Source: Rossellomorea arthrocnemi
GTDB lineage: Bacteria; Bacillota; Bacilli; Bacillales; Bacillaceae_B
Assembly: GCF_904424705.1 (NCBI RefSeq)
Contig: NZ_CAJGBF010000001.1
Coordinates: 372,001 to 436,000, forward strand
Length of the DNA: 64,000 nucleotides
Direction: 5' to 3'
The stretch's first letter is position 1; every line of letters starts with the position of its first letter. Under the pieces are notes generated by a model. That model worked only from the letters and a program-made list of their open reading frames with translations. It was not told the origin of the DNA and ran no database searches. The translations under genes were made by a program, and so were the position numbers. Of the stretch, positions 8,428 to 17,279 are shown in pieces.

Positions 8428-8480
8428 AGGGGACAGGTTCCTTGGCCCATTCGAATCATCGTACCAACGTACCTGTCCCC
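8427..8480 (-). terminator. GGGGACAGG hairpin, possible operon terminator
   Basis: GGGGACAGGTTCC and GGTAC/CCTGTCCCC arms enclose about 28 bases. It follows the stop codon of the tautomerase gene, the last gene of the catabolic operon, and marks where the coiled-coil paralog is cut. It belongs to the same general GGGAC/GTCCC repeat class as others in the window. Confidence 0.5.
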
Positions 8481-8485
8481 CTGGC

Positions 8486-8671
8486 TCAATCGCTCTCCTT
8501 CGTAATCCCCGCGACACCCCAATACTTATGAGGGATTGGCTGCACAATCACCCGGACCTGTTCAGGTTTAACTTCGAGTGTTTCAACGGCAGTTTTAGTG
8601 ATTCCTGCCACTAAATCCTTTAGCTGCTCATCACTCCGCCCTTCAAGTACCTGTACTTGAATAATTGGCAT
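8486..8671 (-). CDS. 4-oxalocrotonate tautomerase family protein
   Basis: 61 residues, the normal size for 4-oxalocrotonate tautomerase subunits. It begins MPIIQVQVLEGRS, with the catalytic Pro that becomes residue 1 after Met removal, and has Arg residues at the family positions (EQVRVIV). It interconverts enol and keto forms of 2-hydroxymuconate (4-oxalocrotonate) in meta-cleavage pathways. Here it would act on the deamination product of 2-aminomuconate before decarboxylation. It is the last gene of the catabolic cluster, separated from dctM by a hairpin. Confidence 0.9.
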   Translation of the reverse strand: MPIIQVQVLEGRSDEQLKDLVAGITKTAVETLEVKPEQVRVIVQPIPHKYWGVAGITKESD

Positions 8672-8688
8672 CGAACCATCACCTCTTT

Positions 8689-8721
8689 GGTAAAAATTCA
8701 GGTGGTGACACAGGCACCACC
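8689..8721 (-). terminator. hairpin between dctM and the tautomerase gene
   Basis: GGTGGTG and CACCACC arms with a seven-base loop are followed on the minus strand by TGAATTTTT. It probably ends or attenuates the TRAP operon before the tautomerase gene. Confidence 0.6.
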
Positions 8722-8729
8722 CTCAGCTG

Positions 8730-10010
8730 TTAGAATCCTAATAATCTTGGAATGAACAATGTGGTCTGTTCCCAGTAAGTAACGATCAATAGCATTCCAA
8801 TACCTAATAGGAGCATTGGCGTTACCGCTTTGATTAAGCTTTCAAACCTTACTTCGGCTATTGAGGATACGATGAATAATCCTGTTCCAACCGGTGGTGT
8901 CAGGAGACCAATCGTCAGGTTAATACATATGATCACACCGAAATGAATCGGGTCGATTTGAAACCCGCTCACCAGAGGCATAAATACCGGCACCAGGATA
9001 ATCAGCGCAGCAATGCCATCCAACAATGTGCCGATGATTAACAAGAAGATATTGACCAACAGCAGAAATACAAACGGATTATCAGAGATGGACAACATTG
9101 AATTTGCAATCATTTGCGGAATCTGTTCAAACGCTATCAGCCAGCCAAACAAGTTCGCCATTGCGATCAAGAATGTCACCGTAGCTGTTCCAATTACAGT
9201 GTTAATCAATATCTTCGGCAAACTTTTCCACTTCAATTCTCTGTAAAAAAACATCCCCACCACAAAAGCAATGACACTCGCTACCGCAGCAGACTCGGTT
9301 GCAGTAAAGGCACCACTCAGGATCCCGGCAATGATGACAAAGGGAACCAAAATAGCCGGCAATACTTTTACAAAGGAATTCCAAATAAGGTCCAAACTTG
9401 CTCTTTCACTACGAGGAAAATTATGTTTATAACCTAAATAGGCTATCAATCCAATAAAACCGATTCCGAAAATCGTTCCTGGAATGATCCCTGCCATAAA
9501 TAGCCCGCCAATGGACGTACCCGACAAGGTTCCATAAATGATAAAAATCATGCTTGGTGGAATAATCGGCGCAACAATTGAGGATGCAAGCGTCAATGCA
9601 GAAGAGAATTCACGGGTGTACCCTTCTTTCTCCATTTCGGGGACCATGACCTTACTCATCATCGCTGCCTGGGCATTTGCAGAACCCAGGATCGAAGCTA
9701 GGAACATATTCGCAATGACTGTAACATAGGCGAGTCCTCCCCTAACATGTCCGACAAGCACCCTTGCAAAGACAACGAGCTTGTTCGTGATTCCTCCGCT
9801 ATTCATCAACTCCCCGGTAAGCATGAACAAAGGGATCGCAAGCAATCCGAAATTCTCCATACCTGAATACAGCCTTTGTGGTGTTGATTCTAGCAGCATT
9901 GTATTACCTGTTAGTAAAAAATAGACAACTGTCGTCATCCCCAGCACCAAGGCGATAGGAATTCCCATCAATAAAAATACGACAAAAGCCAATATGACAA
10001 GCAACATCAT
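8730..10010 (-). CDS. dctM: TRAP transporter large permease (DctM)
   Basis: 426 residues with about 12 hydrophobic helices, the size and pattern of the DctM/SiaM ion-coupled membrane subunit. Recognisable segments are the N-terminal GIPIALVLG, GGITNKLV..R..VGHVRGGLA, and P.IPPSMIFIIYG. It transports an organic acid across the cytoplasmic membrane, driven by Na+ or H+, with DctQ and the binding protein DctP. It overlaps dctQ by four bases. Lying within the aromatic-acid cluster, it probably imports anthranilate or a related acid, which is inference. Confidence 0.93.
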   Translation of the reverse strand: MMLLVILAFVVFLLMGIPIALVLGMTTVVYFLLTGNTMLLESTPQRLYSGMENFGLLAIPLFMLTGELMNSGGITNKLVVFARVLVGHVRGGLAYVTVIANMFLASILGSANAQAAMMSKVMVPEMEKEGYTREFSSALTLASSIVAPIIPPSMIFIIYGTLSGTSIGGLFMAGIIPGTIFGIGFIGLIAYLGYKHNFPRSERASLDLIWNSFVKVLPAILVPFVIIAGILSGAFTATESAAVASVIAFVVGMFFYRELKWKSLPKILINTVIGTATVTFLIAMANLFGWLIAFEQIPQMIANSMLSISDNPFVFLLLVNIFLLIIGTLLDGIAALIILVPVFMPLVSGFQIDPIHFGVIICINLTIGLLTPPVGTGLFIVSSIAEVRFESLIKAVTPMLLLGIGMLLIVTYWEQTTLFIPRLLGF

Positions 10011-10537
10011 TCTTTTTCACTCTCCTTTGCGGCTGCTTGGAGATTATGGACCATTTCACTTTCAATACGTTGATCCTTTATAATCTCAAGCATATTGCTT
10101 AGTAAATGGATCGAAGCAAATAGCAGACCGACCGGCAGAATCGCATATGGAATCACCATAGGCACCAATATTGCGCTCGATCTTTGGATGGCGACGGTAG
10201 GTGAAGTAATCCATGAGAAACAATAGAATAATAGAATGGCCATGAACAAGAGCATAAAAATATGTGCTGAAATCGCCACCCATTTTTTTACCTTCGCAGG
10301 AAGATAATCCGTGATGAGAGTCATGGATGCCTGTGTCTTATATTTAAGACCAAGGCTCCCTCCTATGAACGTTATGTAGATTAGAAGAAAAACCGATACT
10401 TCCCCTGCCCAGAATAGAGGTTCATTGAACACATATCTAAAAACCACTGCAGCCGCGACAATGACAGCCATTGCAAACATTAGGATAATAGCCAGTTTCT
10501 TTTCGAAACTGGCTACCATATTGCTGATGTATTTCAC
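10007..10537 (-). CDS. dctQ: TRAP transporter small permease (DctQ)
   Basis: 176 residues with four predicted membrane helices, as expected for DctQ. The FNEPLFWAGEVSVFLLIY segment is typical of the family. It partners DctM in the membrane complex. It starts 18 bases after dctP and overlaps dctM by four bases, so the three genes are translationally linked. The C-terminal tail is charged and cytoplasmic. Confidence 0.9.
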   Translation of the reverse strand: MKYISNMVASFEKKLAIILMFAMAVIVAAAVVFRYVFNEPLFWAGEVSVFLLIYITFIGGSLGLKYKTQASMTLITDYLPAKVKKWVAISAHIFMLLFMAILLFYCFSWITSPTVAIQRSSAILVPMVIPYAILPVGLLFASIHLLSNMLEIIKDQRIESEMVHNLQAAAKESEKE

Positions 10538-10555
10538 GCATTTCCCTCCATTAGG

Positions 10556-11575
10556 TTATTTGCGGAATGTATCGATGAATTCCTGAATCAGTGGATCAGT
10601 TGGTCCATACTTTTCATCGAATTGCTTGATATAAGGATCGAATAACGTTTGGTCAATTTCATAGATTTTCATCCCTGCATCACTAAGAGTCTTTTTGAAT
10701 TCCTCTTCTTGTCCGGAACGGGTTTTTACTGCATACTCTGCAGCAGCCTTAATGGATTCATCAATAATCTTTTTATCACTATCAGACATTTTTTCATATT
10801 CTTCTTTGTTCATCATGGCAACTGCCGGCCATACCATGTGATTCGTCACCGCCCCATACTTGGCAACTTCATAGTATTTATTGGTGATGGAAGCATCCAG
10901 GTCCATATCCATCCCATCGATGACACCAGTTTGGATTGCAGCGTATACTTCGGGCAAAGGTAATGATTCAGGTGAAGCTCCCATTGATTTGTAAAAATCC
11001 TGAAGCGGCGGGCTTGGTGTTACACGGAAGGAAAGACCCTTCAAGTCTTCAGGCTTCTTGACTTCCTTATCCTTGAACAGCATGACCCGGTTCCCTGCAA
11101 AAAGGTAATCCAAACCTTTTAGTCCCTGGTCATCCAGTGTTCCAAGAATCTTCTTCGCGACTTCTGAATCACGCGCAGCATTTGCAGCTTCCAAATCTTT
11201 AAAAGCATATGGAGCGAACCATGCCGTAAATGCAGGAGCACGAGAGCTCATATAGGCAGCAGTTATGAATCCGAAGTCTACAGAACCTGAAGAAATTTGC
11301 TGTACCATATCTGCTTCTGTACCAAGCTGGCTCGCTGGATAAATTTCAAGTTTCATTCTTCCATCGGAACGCTTATCCAATTCTTCTTTGAATTTCTCTG
11401 CAGCCTTATGCCACATATGATCTGTTGGGGTAATGTGTGCCAGCTTGAATGTATACTTCTCACCAGATTCAGATCCAGATGCAGGCTTTGCATCGGTGTC
11501 ATTGCCGCAGGCAGCAGCCGTCAGCACCAGCAAAAAAGTTACGAATATCAGCCCTAGTTTCCTTAAACCCATCAT
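10556..11575 (-). CDS. dctP: TRAP transporter solute-binding lipoprotein (DctP)
   Basis: 339 residues from the ATG at 11575, preceded by AAAGGGGTG; a longer frame from a TTG at 11629 lacks a good ribosome binding site. A lipoprotein signal ends at Cys23 (LTAAACGND), so the protein is tethered outside the membrane. The mature part is of DctP type: FKLAHITPTDHMWHKAAEKF, then the GLSFRVTPSP region with the conserved Arg that binds the substrate carboxylate, and AIQTGVIDGMD. It captures a carboxylate for DctQM. A cre motif and a Crp-type palindrome lie just upstream, so transcription is probably under carbon control. Confidence 0.93.
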   Translation of the reverse strand: MMGLRKLGLIFVTFLLVLTAAACGNDTDAKPASGSESGEKYTFKLAHITPTDHMWHKAAEKFKEELDKRSDGRMKLEIYPASQLGTEADMVQQISSGSVDFGFITAAYMSSRAPAFTAWFAPYAFKDLEAANAARDSEVAKKILGTLDDQGLKGLDYLFAGNRVMLFKDKEVKKPEDLKGLSFRVTPSPPLQDFYKSMGASPESLPLPEVYAAIQTGVIDGMDMDLDASITNKYYEVAKYGAVTNHMVWPAVAMMNKEEYEKMSDSDKKIIDESIKAAAEYAVKTRSGQEEEFKKTLSDAGMKIYEIDQTLFDPYIKQFDEKYGPTDPLIQEFIDTFRK

Positions 11576-11602
11576 TTCTTGCACCCCTTTTATCTCCTTT
11601 TT

Positions 11603-11616
11603 TGAAAACGCTTCCA
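11603..11616 (-). promoter_or_regulatory. cre motif (CcpA operator) upstream of dctP
   Basis: TGAAAACGCTTCCA matches the Bacillus cre consensus TGWAARCGYTWNCW at every position. It lies between the predicted promoter and the dctP start, a position typical of CcpA roadblock repression by preferred sugars. Confidence 0.7.
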
Positions 11617-11642
11617 TAATATTTCCCAAAGCTGTCTCTACC

Positions 11643-11658
11643 TGTGATTATAGTCACT
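11643..11658 (-). promoter_or_regulatory. Crp/Fnr-type palindrome over the dctP promoter
   Basis: TGTGATTATAGTCACT contains GTGA-N6-TCAC, the Crp-family half-site layout. On the minus strand it covers a TATAAT (11647-11652), the likely -10 of dctP. Two Crp/Fnr-type regulators are encoded at the head of the same cluster, so one of them is a plausible binder. Confidence 0.55.
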
Positions 11659-11743
11659 TTCTCCTACTCAATGTGTAAAGTACTTAACATAGAAAAAGAA
11701 ATTAATCTATAAATTTTGAATATTCTAAAATATATAGGCAGAA

Positions 11744-11764
11744 ACTTAGTCACAGGAACTAAGT
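11744..11764 (-). terminator. inverted repeat at the end of the decarboxylase gene
   Basis: ACTTAGT and ACTAAGT are perfect seven-base arms around a seven-base loop. They overlap the decarboxylase stop codon and are followed by TTTCTG. This is a weak terminator or an operator upstream of dctP. Confidence 0.4.
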
Positions 11765-12556
11765 GCTGGATTTGCAAGAAAGTGTGACACTGCCAAGCTC
11801 TGCGAATTGGACCAAAATCGTATCATTGGGTTCGAAGCTGATCGCTTCGGAAACGGCCCCACTCAGTATGACGTCTCCCTTTTTAATTCCCTTACCAACT
11901 TCACCAAGCTTGTTGACTGCCCATGCAACCGAAGCTGCCGGATGCCCCAGTACCGCTGCACTCGACCCGGTTTGGAAAACCTCTCCGTTTTTCGACATCA
12001 CCATTCCGAGCTGCCCCAAGTCCAGATCCTTTGGAGACATCCACTTGCTGCCGATGAGGAATTTTGAGGAAGAACAGTTATCTGCGATGACATCAGCCAG
12101 AGTGAACTTAAAGTTTAAATAGCGGCTGTCGATAATTTCAATTGCCGAAGCTACAAATTTAGTCACTCTCAGTACATCCTCAGCCGTAATATTTGTCCCT
12201 TCCAAATCCTCTTCGATCAAAAACGCAATCTCTGGCTCTGCTTTCGGGTGGATAAAATCGGTAAAATCGAGGGGTTCCCACTCCAATGCGAGCATGTCAT
12301 CGGTCAAGTATCCATAAATTGCTTCATGGACCCCCATCATTTGCTGTTTTGCCTTGCTCGTCAAACCCAGTTTTAACCCGATTTTACTAGCACCTTCCTT
12401 CTCGCGTCTCTCGATCAATTTTTCTTGGATTAAATAAGCATCATCAAAACTCAATTCCGGATAACGGTCGGTTACTTTTACCACTTCACGACATTCTTTT
12501 TCTGCGGAATATAAGTATTCTACGATTTCCAGGTCGACTCCCTTTGTAATCGCCAT
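11759..12556 (-). CDS. 4-oxalocrotonate decarboxylase (2-oxohex-3-enedioate decarboxylase)
   Basis: 265 residues of the fumarylacetoacetate-hydrolase-like decarboxylase/hydratase family. Conserved blocks are IGLKLGLTSKAKQQMMGV, HPKAEPEIAFLIEEDL (metal-binding Glu residues) and IEIIDSRY. A second family member lies at 14503, and meta-cleavage pathways have one decarboxylase and one hydratase. This copy resembles the XylI/DmpH decarboxylase (2-oxohex-3-enedioate to 2-oxopent-4-enoate plus CO2). The assignment between the two paralogs is by overall resemblance and could be reversed. Confidence 0.8.
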   Translation of the reverse strand: MAITKGVDLEIVEYLYSAEKECREVVKVTDRYPELSFDDAYLIQEKLIERREKEGASKIGLKLGLTSKAKQQMMGVHEAIYGYLTDDMLALEWEPLDFTDFIHPKAEPEIAFLIEEDLEGTNITAEDVLRVTKFVASAIEIIDSRYLNFKFTLADVIADNCSSSKFLIGSKWMSPKDLDLGQLGMVMSKNGEVFQTGSSAAVLGHPAASVAWAVNKLGEVGKGIKKGDVILSGAVSEAISFEPNDTILVQFAELGSVTLSCKSST

Positions 12557-12559
12557 CCT

Positions 12560-13588
12560 TTACACCTCCAGCTTTCGTGCTTTTGCCAATTCGGCAGCAA
12601 CATCAAGGATCATATCCTCCTGGCCGCCTACAACTTTCCTTTTGCCTAACTCTATTAAAATATCTCTTGAATCAATACCAAATCTCTGGCCGGCCCGTTC
12701 AGCATGCAGCAGGAAGCTGGAATACACCCCGGCATATCCCATAACCAGACTGCCTCTGTTAATTTCCTGAGGCCTTGGAATCATTGGCCCAACCGTATTT
12801 TCAGCCAAATCCATCATTTTATAAATATCGATCCCTACGTCCATACCCATCCGGTCCAATACGGACAATAAAACTTCAGTTTGAGCGTTCCCCGCACCGG
12901 CACCCAGACACCTGACACTTCCATCGATTCTCGTAGCCCCTTCTTCAATAGCAGCCAGCGTATTTGAAACAGCCAATGAGAGATTATTATGAGCATGGAA
13001 ACCTACTTCAATAGACAATGTATCTCTTAGTGCTGCGATTCTCTCTTTTACTTCATGGGGCAAAAGGGCTCCTGCAGAATCAGTCACATATACTGCCTGA
13101 GCTCCATAGCTTTCCATCAGTTTTGCCTGCTCGACCAATTTTTCAGTCGGAGCCATATGGGCCATCATCAGAAATCCAAGTGTCTCCATTCCCAGCTCCC
13201 GCGCCATACTGATATGCTGGGCGGAAACGTCAGCTTCTGTCACATGTGTGGCTACCCGGACCAGACCCGCCCCTAGCTGATGTGCCTGCTTTAGCTCATG
13301 TACTGTACCGATTCCAGGTATAAGAAGCACAGCGACCTTTGAGTTTTTACATTCATCGACAGCTGCTTCGATCAGTTCCATCTCATCAACGAGGGACTTT
13401 CCATACTGCAGCGTCGAGCCTCCTATTCCATCGCCATGGCTCACTTCAATGTAATGCATTCCTGCATCATCAAGTTCGCGGGTGACACGTCGCACCTGTT
13501 CTTTTGTATATTGATGCTGCATGACATGGCTCCCGTCACGCAGGCAAACTTCCGTAATCTTGATAGGCTTATCACTTTTGCGATTCAA
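12560..13588 (-). CDS. mhpE: 4-hydroxy-2-oxovalerate aldolase
   Basis: 342 residues, full length for the DmpG/MhpE family. N-terminal ITEVCLRDGSHV is the metal- and substrate-binding loop, IGFHAHNNLSLAVSN carries the metal-binding HxHN pair, and GSVRCLGAGAGNAQTE is a family signature. It cleaves 4-hydroxy-2-oxovalerate to pyruvate and acetaldehyde and forms a channelling complex with acetaldehyde dehydrogenase, encoded directly upstream. The start is a TTG at 13588, with AGGTG seven bases before it. Only three bases separate it from the decarboxylase gene. Confidence 0.95.
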   Translation of the reverse strand: MNRKSDKPIKITEVCLRDGSHVMQHQYTKEQVRRVTRELDDAGMHYIEVSHGDGIGGSTLQYGKSLVDEMELIEAAVDECKNSKVAVLLIPGIGTVHELKQAHQLGAGLVRVATHVTEADVSAQHISMARELGMETLGFLMMAHMAPTEKLVEQAKLMESYGAQAVYVTDSAGALLPHEVKERIAALRDTLSIEVGFHAHNNLSLAVSNTLAAIEEGATRIDGSVRCLGAGAGNAQTEVLLSVLDRMGMDVGIDIYKMMDLAENTVGPMIPRPQEINRGSLVMGYAGVYSSFLLHAERAGQRFGIDSRDILIELGKRKVVGGQEDMILDVAAELAKARKLEV

Positions 13589-13598
13589 AAAAATTCAC

Positions 13599-14489
13599 CT
13601 AGCCTTTCGATTTGACACTCTGTTTATCAAGTATATGGATCGCGAAATCCTCAGCAACCCTGGTCGCCGCAGCCGTCATGATATCAAGGTTTCCTGCATA
13701 TACCGGGAAATAGTCCCCCGCACCTTCGACCTCAATGAAAACCGTCACTTTGTTTCCATCAAATAAGGGATCCTGTTTGAGGCGATATCCAGGAACATAT
13801 TGCTTCACCGTTTCCACCATACGCTCAATCGATTTTGTAATCGCACCTTCATCCATATTTTTCACTTCACAATAAATGGTGTCACGCATCAATATCGGGG
13901 GCTCTGCGGGATTGAGAATAATCAAGGCCTTCCCCTTGTCGGCACCGCCAACTACTTCCATTCCCCGGCGGGTTGTAATCGTGAATTCGTCAATGTTTGC
14001 ACGCGTGCCCGGTCCTGCACTCTTGGACGAAATCGTGGCTACAATCTCCGCATAACTTACATCGGCGACCGAGTTGATCGCATGGACAATCGGAATCGTC
14101 GCCTGACCTCCACAAGTAATCATATTGACGTTCTTTTCATCTAGGTAATGTTCATTTTTGACGGCTGGTGAGACGAATGGGCCTCTAGCTGCCGGAGTCA
14201 GATCAATGGCCAGCTTCCCCAATTCAGCGAGTACCTTAGCATGTCTTACATGGGTCTTTGCAGATGTGGCATCAAACACGATGTCTGCGATTTCAGGATT
14301 ATCCTCTAATGCCTGGATGCCATTATCGAAGGCAAGATAGCCCCGTTCCTTCGCACGCTTCAAGCCATCGGACTCGGGGTCGATCCCAATCATCGCCTGG
14401 AGATCGATGACTTTACTCCGTTCAAGTTTATACATTAGATCTGTTCCGATATTTCCAGAACCAATGATTGCTGCTTTGATTTTTGCCAA
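13599..14489 (-). CDS. mhpF: acetaldehyde dehydrogenase (acylating)
   Basis: 296 residues. The frame is open from 14510, but AGAGGAG is correctly spaced for the TTG at 14489, and the protein then starts [20 protein letters not shown], as in the DmpF/MhpF family. GSGNIG is the NAD-binding motif and [12 protein letters not shown] contains the catalytic Cys. It converts acetaldehyde, NAD+ and CoA to acetyl-CoA, receiving acetaldehyde from the aldolase through a tunnel. It is the terminal enzyme of the pathway. Confidence 0.95.
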   Translation of the reverse strand: MAKIKAAIIGSGNIGTDLMYKLERSKVIDLQAMIGIDPESDGLKRAKERGYLAFDNGIQALEDNPEIADIVFDATSAKTHVRHAKVLAELGKLAIDLTPAARGPFVSPAVKNEHYLDEKNVNMITCGGQATIPIVHAINSVADVSYAEIVATISSKSAGPGTRANIDEFTITTRRGMEVVGGADKGKALIILNPAEPPILMRDTIYCEVKNMDEGAITKSIERMVETVKQYVPGYRLKQDPLFDGNKVTVFIEVEGAGDYFPVYAGNLDIMTAAATRVAEDFAIHILDKQSVKSKG

Positions 14490-14502
14490 TTCTTCCACTC
14501 CT

Positions 14503-15282
14503 CTATTCAAAAGTGACTGACACAGATCCGACCGGACCGAATTGAGCTGTAACTGTATCTCCTTCAGCTACTGTAATCGCCGCAGAAAGTGCTCCCGGCA
14601 AAATCAGTTCTCCAGCCTTAAGGGTAATTCCGAATTCATGAAGCTTATTTGCCAGCCAGGCAATCGCATGTGCCGGATGGCCAAGAGCAGCAGCACCTGA
14701 GCCTGTCGCAATCATTTCACCATTCTTGGATAAAATCATCCCAACACTGCGAAGGTCGATTCCGGTAATGTCTGTCATTTGCTCTCCAACCACAACCATC
14801 GCCGATGATCCATTATCAGCAACCGTATCAACAAGACCGATTTTCCAATCAGCAATCCGGCTGTCGATAATCTCAAGGGTCGGTACCACGCAATCCGTTG
14901 CCATCAACACATCCAGAAAAGTAACATTCGGACCTTCTAAGTCTTCGCTTAATACAAAGCCGATTTCCGCCTCGATTTTAGGACTGAGGAAGTTGGACAT
15001 CTTTACTGTTCCGCCATTTTCTATTTTCATATCATCCAGCAAATGACCATAATCAGGTTCATCCACTCCAAGCATTCTTTGCATCGCCACACTCGTCAGG
15101 CCAACTTTTTTGCCGATGACCGTGCGGCCTTCTTTAAGCTTTCTCTTTATGACCTCCAGCTGAACGTGGTAGGCGTCCGTTACATTAAGATTCGTAAATT
15201 GCGAAGTTAACGGTGATACCGCTTCTTTGCTTTTTTCCGCCTCTATAAGCGTATGAGCAATGTTTTCGATCGACGCATTCAT
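14503..15282 (-). CDS. 2-oxopent-4-enoate hydratase
   Basis: 259 residues from the ATG at 15282 (AAAGGAGGGTGAATCG upstream), in preference to a longer frame from 15306. It is paralogous to the decarboxylase at 11759: [24 protein letters not shown], then [18 protein letters not shown] and LEIIDSRI. By resemblance to DmpE/MhpD/XylJ it adds water to 2-oxopent-4-enoate, giving 4-hydroxy-2-oxovalerate for the aldolase. The roles of the two paralogs are inferred. Confidence 0.82.
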   Translation of the reverse strand: MNASIENIAHTLIEAEKSKEAVSPLTSQFTNLNVTDAYHVQLEVIKRKLKEGRTVIGKKVGLTSVAMQRMLGVDEPDYGHLLDDMKIENGGTVKMSNFLSPKIEAEIGFVLSEDLEGPNVTFLDVLMATDCVVPTLEIIDSRIADWKIGLVDTVADNGSSAMVVVGEQMTDITGIDLRSVGMILSKNGEMIATGSGAAALGHPAHAIAWLANKLHEFGITLKAGELILPGALSAAITVAEGDTVTAQFGPVGSVSVTFE

Positions 15283-15338
15283 CGATTCACCCTCCTTTTC
15301 TACCATTTAATATTTCCTATCATGCTATGCGCTTCTTT

Positions 15339-16799
15339 CTATAGCTTCATGGTGATTGTCTTTGCTTCGGTATAAAACTCGAAGCTGTGCCTGCCGCCTT
15401 CTCGTCCTATGCCGCTCGCTTTCGATCCGCCAAACGGTGTGCGCAAGTCGCGGTAATACCAGCAGTTGATCCACAGCTGGCCAGTATTTACATTAGCTGC
15501 TACACGATGGGCACGGCGCAGATCATTTGTCCACACGACGCCCGCCAGACCGTACATGGAATCATTGGCAATTTGTACGGCATCTTCTTCCTTTTTAAAA
15601 GGAATGACAGTCAGTACAGGGCCGAAGATCTCTTCCTGGGCGACACGCATTTTATTGTCTACATCATACAGAACAGTAGGTTCATAGAAATTGCCTTCTC
15701 CAAGGGAGGTAATAGTCTTTCCGCCAGTTGCCAGCTTCGCACCTTCTTGTAGACCGACTTGCACATATCCATCAACCGTCTCGAGATGTCCCTTTGAAAC
15801 AAGAGCACCCATATCTGTATCCTCATCAAGTGGATTACCGACTTTGATGGCACGTGCTGCTTCCACGAACTTCTCCAAAAATCGATCGTAAATGCTTTCC
15901 TGGACAAGCAGACGTGATCCTGCCAGACAAATTTCACCCTGATTTCTGAAAATGGCTTCAATCGACCCGGCAACCGCTTCGTCCAAATCAGCATCTTCAA
16001 ACACGATATTCGCGGACTTTCCGCCTAGCTCCAGAGAAACCGGAATCAGCTGAGATGCGGCATTCTGCATCACCGTGCGGCCAGTCGTGCTATCACCGAC
16101 AAATGAAATTCGTCTTACGGATGGATTTCTAGTCAATTCTGTTCCGACTGTCCCTCCAGGACCCGTGATAATATTCAACACCCCTGGCGGCAGCCCTGCC
16201 TCATTGGCAATTTCCCCGAGCATCACTGCGCTTAATGGAGTATAAGAAGCTGGCTTTACTACAACTGTATTGCCTGCAGCCATTGCCGCCGATGCCTTCC
16301 ATGTCATTTGCATGAAAGGGAGATTCCATGGAATGATCAGGCTTGTCACACCAGCGGGAGCATATTTTGAATAAGACATGTATCGTGCCTGGTCATAATG
16401 CTCATGGTTTATGTAGTTAGCCATTTCAGCAAAGAAGCGTAAATTCGCAGCTGCCCGGGGAATATCAAACCCCCGGCTCTCCTTAATCGGCTTCCCAACA
16501 TCGAGGGTTTCAACCAGTGCCAATTCATCAATCTTTTCCATGACCAGGTCAGACATTCTGCACAATATCTTTGACCTTTCAGCAACCGGCATCTTGCTCC
16601 AAACACCGCTTTCGAACGTCTTTTGTGCTGCATCAATCGCGTATTTAGCATCCTCAACTCTACCTTTAGCAACCGAAGCGAGCTTTCTATTGGTCGAAGG
16701 ATCAATCGTATCAAAGGTTTCACAAGACATCGCATCACGGTATTCACCATCAATAAAGAGTTTGGCATCTTTTACTTTTTGTGGCTGAGTCAGTTTCAT
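15339..16799 (-). CDS. aldehyde dehydrogenase, 2-aminomuconate/2-hydroxymuconate semialdehyde type
   Basis: 486 residues, a standard NAD(P)-dependent aldehyde dehydrogenase. [13 protein letters not shown] holds the general-base Glu, [13 protein letters not shown] the catalytic Cys, and [10 protein letters not shown] and [10 protein letters not shown] the cofactor region. The closest known role in such clusters is oxidation of 2-aminomuconate 6-semialdehyde to 2-aminomuconate (AmnC/NbaE, related to XylG/DmpC). It overlaps the deaminase gene by four bases, which fits that step. Confidence 0.88.
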   Translation of the reverse strand: MKLTQPQKVKDAKLFIDGEYRDAMSCETFDTIDPSTNRKLASVAKGRVEDAKYAIDAAQKTFESGVWSKMPVAERSKILCRMSDLVMEKIDELALVETLDVGKPIKESRGFDIPRAAANLRFFAEMANYINHEHYDQARYMSYSKYAPAGVTSLIIPWNLPFMQMTWKASAAMAAGNTVVVKPASYTPLSAVMLGEIANEAGLPPGVLNIITGPGGTVGTELTRNPSVRRISFVGDSTTGRTVMQNAASQLIPVSLELGGKSANIVFEDADLDEAVAGSIEAIFRNQGEICLAGSRLLVQESIYDRFLEKFVEAARAIKVGNPLDEDTDMGALVSKGHLETVDGYVQVGLQEGAKLATGGKTITSLGEGNFYEPTVLYDVDNKMRVAQEEIFGPVLTVIPFKKEEDAVQIANDSMYGLAGVVWTNDLRRAHRVAANVNTGQLWINCWYYRDLRTPFGGSKASGIGREGGRHSFEFYTEAKTITMKL

Positions 16800-17275
16800 C
16801 CTAAAACACCCTCCTCATCCTCGACTTCAACTATCATTTCAACCTCGACGGCATTGTTAAGGGGTAGCTGCGCCATGCCTACAGCAGAACGGCCATGCTT
16901 CCCGCACTCCCCAAACACCTGCACGAGCAGATCCGAGGCACCATTTAAGACCTTCGGCTGATCCGTAAAGTCAGGGGTGCTGTTCACGAAACCAAGCACT
17001 TTTACAACTCGCTTCACTTTGCTTAACTCACCCAGTTCCTGCTTTAGAACTGTCAAAAGGTTCAGCATGCATTGTTTCGCTGCATCATAGCCGATTTCAA
17101 CCGAAACATCCTCCCCAAGTCGTCCCCGGTATTCATTCGTCCCCTGGCCGGATGTGAAAATCAGATTGCCGGTCCTTACACAACTTACATAGTTCCCTGC
17201 TGCAGGGCGCGGAGCCGGCAAGTTCAGGCCAAGTTCCTTCAAGCGTTCTTCAGGTGTCAGCTGTACCTGTTTCAT
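16796..17275 (-). CDS. RidA-family 2-aminomuconate deaminase candidate
   Basis: 159 residues starting with the ATG at 17275 behind GGGGAG. RidA-like features are [19 protein letters not shown] (strand plus active-site region), [16 protein letters not shown] and the C-terminal [18 protein letters not shown]. It is longer than housekeeping RidA (about 125 residues) because of an N-terminal extension. Between ACMS decarboxylase and the semialdehyde dehydrogenase, the expected role is hydrolytic deamination of 2-aminomuconate to 4-oxalocrotonate. A second possibility is general enamine clean-up. Confidence 0.8.
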   Translation of the reverse strand: MKQVQLTPEERLKELGLNLPAPRPAAGNYVSCVRTGNLIFTSGQGTNEYRGRLGEDVSVEIGYDAAKQCMLNLLTVLKQELGELSKVKRVVKVLGFVNSTPDFTDQPKVLNGASDLLVQVFGECGKHGRSAVGMAQLPLNNAVEVEMIVEVEDEEGVLG

Positions 17276-17279
17276 CAAA

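Noticed and set aside
8348-8614. 88-codon + strand frame
   Set aside because: Only its first 20 or so codons are a real gene fragment; the rest is hairpin and the antisense of the tautomerase gene.
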